A stretch of DNA of 64,000 nucleotides. Origin: Spongilla lacustris (Eukaryota; Porifera; Demospongiae; Spongillida; Spongillidae). Below are positions 56,601 through 64,000 of the stretch, piece after piece. The stretch is taken from assembly GCA_949361645.1 (NCBI GenBank), contig OX442417.1, positions 13,939,954-14,003,953 of the forward strand. Direction: 5' to 3'. The translations under genes and the position numbers were made by a program. The notes under the pieces are model-generated. The model saw only the letters and a list, made by a program, of their open reading frames with translations. It was not told the origin of the DNA and searched no databases. How positions within the stretch are numbered: position 1 is the stretch's first letter; each line of letters opens with the position of its first letter.

Positions 56601-57361
56601 CAATACATATGAAGATCACTTAAAATTGGACGCATAGCTTTAGATTTTGTTGTAACTTCTCATATTATTCAGTCCTCATATGAAAGTAACTTTGGTGAAA
56701 AAAAAAGTCAAAAAACTTTAATGGTTTACGAAATACATCGTCATGAATAATTAATGATTCTCCACATTTTTGCTCCTTTGCTGAGCCATTACTTTGCTCT
56801 CACAGATCTTGCAGGGTTATATTTGGTATCAAATTGATGCTCTTTTGATGTACAACTAAATTATCATATGCTTTTATGATAGAGGTTAAAGGGTTAAAAA
56901 TTATATGTGTTTATCACACGGTTTACAGAATTCAGACCACTTGCAGATTGAAACTCGACATATTTTTTTTACATAGTGAAAGCCACACCCTGTTATAATG
57001 TTTTTGAAAAATAAAAAGTCTGAGTATCATTTATCTCTGGGAACCACAAGCGATTGAACATCAGGACGCCATTTTTTCTTTTTTTTTGGCACCTTCAATG
57101 TTTACATGGGTCACAAGTGGAGTTATGTAATAATCATCCACACATTGTAAACTGTGGTTGGCATGACTCAGCACATATCAGAGACACTCCTCCTGTAGGT
57201 TTTTTTTTAACCCAATAAGGCATGCGCGGGCTTTAAAAGGTATTTTTAGTAGTCTGGCGTTTCGTAAAGCAATGGCAAGATTTCTAGTCATACGCGTCGT
57301 ATATACTCGTATCGGACCCTTGTATATTCGAGTTGTACCAGCTGCAATAATAACAGAACAT

Positions 57362-57854
57362 CATTCTCTCTGTATTCGAAACAGAGATTTAGCATGCTGC
57401 AATTGTCTACGAAAAATACGTAAGCTCAATCCTGAAATAGCGTTCGTAGTCAATCGTAGATACCTCTAGCGGTAGTAGCCTTACACAAGCAGTTGTGGGT
57501 CCTAGTAGCCCAAGTTCCCAACATCATATCTTCGGTTTGCACAGGAGTGCACGTGCTTAACACACTACTGGGAGCTGATTCAAGGATACTAGGGCCTGCA
57601 CCTTCTTGAGAAGAGCGGCTAGGGCCTGCACTGTGTTGGGAACTTGGGCTACTATATAGGGCCTGCACCGCGTTGGGAACTTGGGCTACTGGGGCCTGCA
57701 CCATGTTGGCAACGTGGGCTACTAGGACCCACAACTGCTTGTGTAAGGCTACTACCGCTAGAGGTATCTACGAACGCTATTTCAGGATTGAGCTTACGTA
57801 TTTTTCGTAGACAATTGCAGCATGCTAAATCTCTGTTTCGAATACAGAGAGAAT
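57362..57854. repeat. About 160-bp inverted repeat running into the assembly gap
   Basis: 57362-57522 and 57698-57854 are reverse complements (for example GTAGTAGCCTTACACAAGCA). The spacer has about three 33-36 bp repeats (GGGCCTGCACCGCGTTGGGA). The right arm is still pairing when the Ns start, so the palindrome is larger than seen. Confidence 0.88.
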
Positions 57855-58054
57855 NNNNNNNNNNNNNNNNNNNNNNNNNNNNNNNNNNNNNNNNNNNNNN
57901 NNNNNNNNNNNNNNNNNNNNNNNNNNNNNNNNNNNNNNNNNNNNNNNNNNNNNNNNNNNNNNNNNNNNNNNNNNNNNNNNNNNNNNNNNNNNNNNNNNNN
58001 NNNNNNNNNNNNNNNNNNNNNNNNNNNNNNNNNNNNNNNNNNNNNNNNNNNNNN
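57855..58054. other. Assembly gap of 200 N
   Basis: Exactly 200 unknown bases, a size often used as a placeholder. True length unknown. Confidence 1.
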
Positions 58055-59080
58055 CAATGTGTACGGTCTGGGCACTACATCTATTAGTGGTAATTAACCT
58101 ATGTACATGTGGCACGTATATATCCGGTTTGGGCACTATATTATAATATTTAATACGTGCATGCAGCGCACGTCATTTGCTTTGCCAATTGACGCTTTTA
58201 GTAACTTAGTGAAGTTGGTCTTCTCAAAATGCCGTCACGTCCGGAAAAGATAAGAGCTAAATGACGAGCAAAGTACCTCAAAACTCGTGACGACTTATTA
58301 CATTCTGCCTGAGCGAGCTACAAAGCAGAGCCTGAAAAGAAACAGACCTCTCGACGCGCAAGGTATCGAGCAGATCCTGAAAAGGAAGAAACGGGCTGCT
58401 AAAATACAACGATATTGGCAGAGTCCTGAATGTGCTCGCTCGGCGAAAAGAGTTAAGGTCACTTAAAGGTATGTCGTACCTGTACATATACACGTAGCTA
58501 CCTACATGTACTCTTACAACATTTGTACGTAGTGCGTGCATTTCTGCGACTACATGTACATGTACACTCATTTTTAACGGTACTGGCACTTTTTTTTGTG
58601 AGGTCAGATGTGTATCTGTATTGATGCTTCACATATGTACATGTAATTAAAACGTGGGTGTAATGAATAGCATCAACAGTTGTGGATTTATCCTACACGT
58701 GATTGAATGGGGTCTGTTTTTAACACGTAACTAATACAATGTGTATATGTAATGTTAACTGCTGCTAATTATTTTGTTTACCACTGTAGCTACTCCTTGT
58801 ATGAACCAAACCATACCGTACTAAGGGAGTATAAGGGTGGCCAAGAAAAGACTATTCTAAAGAATAGCATACTGGTAGATGAGTTAAATGATGCCTTTTG
58901 CAAAACCCATCCATGGCTAGCACAAAAGGTCTGTACTAGATCTGCACATGCAGCTGTTAGTGCATGAGGTTTGTGCAAGTGCATTGCTTAACAAGGCACT
59001 GAGCATGCATAGAAAAAAAGCAGGTGAATTTCTACATGATGTTCGTGCAATAAAAGTAGCTGATAGTGACATTCTTGCTG
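58055..59080 (+). pseudogene. PIF1-helicase element, N-terminal arm (plus orientation)
   Basis: A decayed frame from 58230 (MPSRPEKIRAK, RRARYRADPEK repeats) is followed by an intron-like GTATGT...CACTGTAG and an exon-like segment from about 58790 (YSLYEPNHTVLREYKGG, HPWLAQKVCTRSAHAAVS). It is an inverted copy of 60005-60752. Stops are present in the first part. Confidence 0.7.
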
Positions 59081-59084
59081 GGGT

Positions 59085-60752
59085 ATGGTATCATACTGCT
59101 TAGCATGACCCTAGCCCCTACAGATAGTTTTCATTCTGCCTCCAAACCAGCAGTTGTGTTACAATCTTTATTTAGCTTTCTAGTTCAGATGCTGCCCTCT
59201 TGGTCCATTTTACTGTCCCTGCTGTTTCATCAAATTCATCTATACAGGGTATCTTTACAACCTCTGAACCCACTTTAGAGAGCATGTCTAAGTTAAACTG
59301 GTCACATGCCTTTCTTGTTGCAAATAGGCACACAGAAGACAAACCCTGACCTAAAAGTTCTTGGAACTATTCAACAGCTGTGCATGTAATAACAGTGGGT
59401 TTGTGCAACTGAGCAATTGTTTTATCTGAAATACAATTACCCATGACCTCGTTTAACAAGTGACCAAATTCAGGGTCTCATTTTTGTCTCTCATTAATAG
59501 TCAGTTCATCATACTTTACAGTTTCCCTCCAGATGTTCACTGATGTCATGCAGCCAAGCCTTGCGGCAATTACTTTGTTGCAAAAGATATTCTGAAACAC
59601 CATTGAACCATTACTGGAGGGAGCTGTAGTATGTCCCCAACAAACAGGACATTCATTGCCCCAAACCATTGGCTACTTCCAAACACTTCTTCAAGTCTAA
59701 GGTGTACATAAGCTAAACAGAGGCTGCTAAGCATGCTGACCTCATCAATAATGATTAGCTTAAGATGTTTGAAACCGTTTCTCATAATTTTCAATGATTC
59801 TTTTGGAAGTGGCCAATAACTTGATATTTTAGAATCATGTTCTATTGGCAATTGGATAAGCCTGTGAACGGTGACACTATCTATATTAAATGCAGCTAAC
59901 CCAGTGGGGGCAGTTAGCGCACACCGTACAGAGTCTTTATTATCCTTCCATAATTCATTTACCATGGCTCTGATGGTATGAATTTCCTGTTCCACCAACC
60001 CTGCTTATGAACATGCACAGGGGGTTATTTTTAATACAGGAATATTTGCCATTTTGGTGAGAAAGATGGTCACTGCATGTACTTTTATTGCATTAATAGC
60101 ACGAACATCATGTAGAAATTTACCTGCTTGTTTTCTACACATGCTCTGTGCCTTGTTAAGCAATGCACCTGCACAAACCTCACTAACAGCTGCATGTGCA
60201 GATCTAGTACAGACCTTTGTGTTAACCATGGATGGGTTTTGCACTCATCTAACAGTATGCTATTCCTTAGAATAGCCTTTTCTAGGCCACCTTTATACTC
60301 CCTTAGTACGGTATGGTTTGGTTCATACAGGGAGTAGCTACAGTGGTAAACAAAATAAATACTGAAATTAGCAGGAGTTAACATTACACATTGTATTAGT
60401 TACGTGTTAAAAGCAGACCCCATTCAATCACGTGTAGGATAAATCCACAACTGTTGATGCTATTCATTACAACCACATATAGTGAAGTTATTAAAGCATC
60501 AATACATATACACATCTGACTTCACAAAAAAGTGCAGTAAGAACCGGTAAATGAGTGCATGCACTACGTACAAATGTAGTAACAGGGGGTAGCTACGTGT
60601 ATATGTACAGGTATGACATACCTTTGAGTGACCTTAACTCTTTTCGCCAAGCGAGCACATTCAGGACTCTGCCAATATCATTGTCTTTTAGCAGCCCGTT
60701 CCTTTTCAGGATCTGCTTGATACCTTGCGCGTTGAGAGGCCCGGCTCGTTCC
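59085..60752 (-). pseudogene. PIF1-like helicase mobile-element gene, minus strand, broken
   Basis: Read on the minus strand: N-terminal basic repeats (60752-60650), intron-like gap, YSLYEPNHTVLREYKGG (about 60340), then the helicase frame 59998-59570 with CALTAPTGLAAFNIDSVTVH, the Walker B region LKLIIIDEVSML and VLFVGDILQLPPV. It continues through INIWRETVKYDELTINERQK (about 59530-59480) to VGARVML near 59115. These are PIF1 helicase motifs; the Walker A loop (GxGKS) is missing. Stops and frame changes show it is dead. Helicases of this type occur in Helitron-like elements; a Rep nuclease was not seen. Confidence 0.78.
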
Positions 60753-60810
60753 TTTTCAGTCTGGGTATCCAACTGATCAATTGCACATCAGAGTACATAT
60801 AAAAATGAAT

Positions 60811-61097
60811 AAAACAAGTAAATAAAAAACATTCTCTATATGAGAAAGTTGGTGATATATAGGATTTGAAAGTAATGGTGGTGTAAAAAGGAAGGTAACA
60901 AGGGTCTGATAATAAGGGAAAATGGAATAGTCCTATAGTTAGCACACAAACAATATACTATCCTACATGTAGAAATGTGCTAAAAATAGGACTTTCCATT
61001 TTCCCCTATTATCAGACCCTTGTTACCTTCCTTTTTACACCACCATTACTTTCAAATCCTATATATCACCAACTTTCTCATATAGAGAATGTCTTGT
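60811..61097. mobile_element. Palindromic MITE, copy 4
   Basis: ACAAGTAAATAAAAAACATT to the mirrored AGAATGTCTTGT. Arms of about 130 bp, diverged from copy 3. It directly abuts a truncated copy of the 10695 MITE. Confidence 0.85.
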
Positions 61098-61303
61098 TAC
61101 ATAATACACAAAATGCGGCATAAGTAAACAAATTACTGAAAACTCGTAATTTTTCATGCATTCTAGCACACCGAATTAACGTTTTCAAAAGCTTCCGCGC
61201 TTCGCGCGGGAGGGGGCACATCCCCCTCCCGCACCCCCCCCCCCCCCCCCTTTTGCCCCTCTACTGCAACCCCCCCTTTCTTCAAATCCTGCGTCCGCCA
61301 GTG
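61098..61303. mobile_element. Truncated MITE of the CACTGGCGGACG family, inverted
   Basis: The reverse complement matches 10695-10915: GCGGACGCAGGATTT, the GCGCGAAGCGCGGAAGC hairpin and AAAATGCGGCAT. One terminus is complete (CGTCCGCCAGTG at about 61303). The other end is cut at the palindromic MITE. Confidence 0.85.
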
Positions 61304-61710
61304 GGGATCCATCTCACGTGGTACATATTTATAGCAACTAATCTTTATTATAACTACAACTCCTCTTTTCACCCTAATGGTGAATACGCGCGCACAGCAT
61401 GTTGTACGCGGTGAGATCAGCGACGTGCTTAGGAGCTAGTACGCCTTGGACCGTATCATCTTACTTACTACCGCGTTTGGTCGGGTATTCGGGTGAGAAA
61501 AGCATATACCAATCCAGGAATTTTACGTACGGTAATATTGTTGTAAATATCGTTTATATATTATACCATTGCTAGTTGATTGGACGGCACTCCCCGGCCG
61601 GCCGTTGCAGCAGAAAAAATCTTGGTATACATGTAGGCTTAATTGTCACCCAAGCGCCGTAGTAGGGCCCGCCCGACTAGCAAAGCGCGGGTTTAGCTTT
61701 TGGTCCATCG

Positions 61711-62345
61711 ATTATCGAGAGTTACGGGAGTAACTCTCATATAGGATTTGACCCCGATTATGAATGTTATTAAAAAACGGGACCCGCTTCTAATCAATCG
61801 GATCGCTTAGCCGCTTAGCTCTTTGTCATCGTAGAACAAGCAGTCCAAAACGAGCAGTTTCGCGTTTGTTTGATGTCATGAAACCGCGTGGTTGTGGAGA
61901 ATAAAACGCTTGTTTAAACTCGTACCCAGTCCCACCGTATTTTTCGTTGTTGTTCTTCTTCTTCTTCTTGACCACGCATAACTCGAGATAGGAACACTTC
62001 TAAGAAATGAAAATCACACCAATAGCTTCAGAATTCATTGGCATTCTTGCTTCAGTGGTCAAAATGTATCGAGGCTACACTGTATATATCGGTGGTTGTG
62101 TTAGCAAATGACGTATATTTAAGCATCCTGTAACAGGACTCAAAAACGATCAAATAGTTTAGAACTTGTTCATATTTTGCTCCAGTACATGTAGCTGTAC
62201 ATGTAATCCAATGTGTACGGTCTGGGCACTACACTATTAGTTGTAATTATAATAGTGAAATCGTGGCACGTATCCGGTTTGGGCATTACATGTAGCGCTT
62301 ACTCACGGCTGTTTCGAGTGGACAAAAGGCTTATAAATAGAACAC
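61711..62345 (+). mobile_element. 5' part of PIF1-helicase-type element
   Basis: Starts TATCGAGAGTTACGGGAGTA with a 9-bp hairpin and continues as at 50054. 62209-62290 (GTGTACGGTCTGGGCACTAC) matches 58058-58140 just upstream of the PIF1 arm, which links this terminus to that element. No ORF survives. Confidence 0.6.
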
Positions 62346-62401
62346 AGTGACATTATTTACGGTTCAAGTAAAACATGGCTAGCCGCCATCTCATTAAAAG
62401 T

Positions 62402-62740
62402 TCACCGATTAAAAATGCAAAACGTGTAGCTGTAATGCACATCTTGAAACCATTTCCAACTAGTAAAACTAGTTTGGTTTTTATTTTCACTTAAACGCAT
62501 GTCCCAACGCGTAGCAGGACTGCACACTTTGCCACGCGCATATTGTACTCTCCAAATGGCGCGAAAAATGCCATTCATACTGACCTTCGTAGCGGCTTTT
62601 TTCCCGCCCTTATAAGTGGTACAATAAGACGCAAAAGTGGAACGATCAACCTTTTTCACGTAAGAATATGCGTTTTACTCGTGGTGCCGCAGTTCCTGCC
62701 ACTCACAGAAATACATAATACCACACCATCCACATCGTGA
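62402..62740 (-). other. Unrecognised 85-codon ORF
   Basis: A minus-strand frame 62659-62402 (MKKVDRSTFASYCTTYKGGK...) of moderately coding appearance, rich in Lys, Trp and Ser. It probably belongs to the mobile element upstream. I do not recognise a domain. Confidence 0.2.
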
Positions 62741-62865
62741 ATAATGCGCACCACCTCATAAATAGCCTTAGAATCCTACCACAAATGACGATTGGCGGTG
62801 CAAACTTCAAAGAGAAGTCAAAGCCAAGGGCAAACCAACAAAGTAAGAGCCTACATACCAGCTAG

Positions 62866-62955
62866 TGCAGGGTCTACACACCAGTGCAGAGCCTACATAC
62901 CAGTGCAGAGCCTACATACCAGTGCAGAGCCTACATACCAGTGCAGAGCCTACAG
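62866..62955. repeat. 19-bp repeat CAGTGCAGAGCCTACATAC, about 5 copies
   Basis: Near-perfect short tandem array in otherwise unique sequence. Confidence 0.9.
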
Positions 62956-63339
62956 TGATAGTCTATAGCTATTGGTTGCATTTGACATCAGTGTCTCAAC
63001 CAGACCAGGAGGAGATCCACCCACAATTGTTCTGCACATTGTGCCATAAGGCAATGCAGGTGGTGTAAAAGAACCAATACAAGTGCCAAGTGCAGCCATA
63101 TAACTGGTACAGGATTCATGTATTACAAGTACATGTGTAAGCATGTAAACCATTTTACAAGCCATGATGTACCATTTCAAGTAATACGATTGCAAGCTGC
63201 CTCAAAGTCAGTAGCTATCTCCACCTGCTATTATCACCAAAGTACCTATGCCTTCTGTGTTAACAAAATAGATATTGTCAATGGTAGATGCAGTTATGTG
63301 TCCAATGTATTTGGACTGCTACATCAACCAATACAGCTA

Positions 63340-63896
63340 CCATGCCATGCCTAAGTTTGTGGTTGAGTGGATTTGCGTCACTGTACGACTGAAGTGCCCC
63401 TGCTGCTATTCAGTCAACAGTCTTCAGCTAGCCGAGCTCAAACAGCATGTTCAGTTGCTTGGTGACATAGTGATGCATTGTGGGACAGATGTTGTTGCCA
63501 ACACACACCATTGCGGTCAGCACAACAAGCCACAGTTGAAGATAGCAGCACAAGTTGTACACGAACATCTTCAAAACAGCAGTACACAACTAACTGCAGG
63601 AGGAGCAGTAAGTACATACATGCAATGTTACTGTACCAAACTAACACATGGTCTTTTATTCCCAGCCTTTGACTCTTATGTGGATAACACAGCCACGAGC
63701 AGCCATTAGCCAGCTCAGTAAATGCAGCAGGAAGCGCCGGGCTAATGAAATGAGTAGCACTAGGTGCAGAGAGCTCCACTGTCATATTTGAGACTGAACT
63801 GAAATCCTTGGACAGAACGGAGGAGCTTTTGCTGAAGTCTGCAGGGATCACCAAAGGCATAGAGCTAGCACTCAAGGCTGATTTGGGGTTGCCATA
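63340..63896 (+). other. Possible exons of an unrecognised gene at the right edge
   Basis: An open stretch to the donor GTAAGT at 63609 reads VTVRLKCPCCYSVNSLQLAE and PQLKIAAQVVHEHLQNSSTQ. A second candidate, from an acceptor near 63768 to TAG at about 63896, reads IFETELKSLDRTEELLLKSA. Codon usage and splice signals look gene-like, and CPCC suggests metal binding. The joining phase was not settled. The gene may extend to the left. Confidence 0.35.
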
Positions 63897-64000
63897 GAAT
63901 GCTGAGAAGGTATTAACTCAGTACATATACAATAACACTCATCATGCTATTATTGGCCCCTCCCACAACCCTTTGTGATGCAATTAGTGCTCCTTTATGC

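Noticed and set aside
57644..58136. ORFs spanning the N gap
   Set aside because: They consist mostly of unknown residues.
1..64000. tRNA or rRNA genes
   Set aside because: I looked for T-loop and box-B-like motifs in plausible cloverleaf context and for conserved rRNA strings, and found none I could support. A covariance-model scan would decide.

Overview
This window is eukaryotic genomic DNA from an early-branching animal, most likely a demosponge. The evidence is short spliced introns, metazoan-type domains (BEN, an RNB-exonuclease motif, glycoside hydrolase family 116), beta-helix plus multi-membrane-span proteins of a kind expanded in sponges and cnidarians, and dense MITE, DIRS-order, PIF1-helicase and LINE-type debris. 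The species is inferred, not proven. One 200-base assembly gap (57855-58054) is present.

Left part (1-13 kb). The 3' part of a spliced GH116/DUF608-like glycosidase gene (791-5973) runs in from the left edge. Its last intron carries three transposons nested inside one another. Next is a beta-helix/multi-TM membrane protein gene (copy A, 7369-10572), open except for one TGA at a cysteine codon. A 276-bp MITE, LINE-type debris and a CA repeat follow.

Middle (13-30 kb). Palindromic MITEs and a 1.3-kb G-rich 19-bp satellite lead to a degraded beta-helix copy (D) split by a hAT-like MITE. A BEN-domain gene (18894-20715) follows; one of its small exons, with its 59-nt intron, is tandemly amplified about five times. 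Then comes a decayed DIRS-order tyrosine-recombinase retrotransposon (about 20.9-25.8 kb), whose reverse transcriptase is cut by a 924-bp foldback element. A 2.9-kb 20-bp minisatellite with a 735-bp higher-order period follows.

Right-middle (30-45 kb). This is a second duplicated cluster: beta-helix pseudogene C, a frameshifted GH116 copy, a beta-helix module fragment, and the intact beta-helix/multi-TM gene copy B (41211-44672, 1153 aa). Blocks 6.5-11.1 kb and 40.4-44.95 kb are paralogous, as are 1.5-3.2 kb and 34.8-36.7 kb. The region grew by segmental duplication followed by transposon insertion.

Right end (45-64 kb). A truncated gene with a DIS3-like RNB exonuclease motif, a LINE-type C-terminal endonuclease ORF, PIF1-helicase mobile-element remnants (one in a large inverted duplication), a gypsy-type integrase scrap, a third GH116 fragment, G-tract MITEs, a palindrome running into the assembly gap, and possible exons of an unrecognised gene.

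The genes do not form a pathway. Only beta-helix copy B, the BEN gene and the visible part of GH116 copy 1 look able to encode protein. Most long ORFs in the repeat arrays are artefacts of low-complexity sequence.
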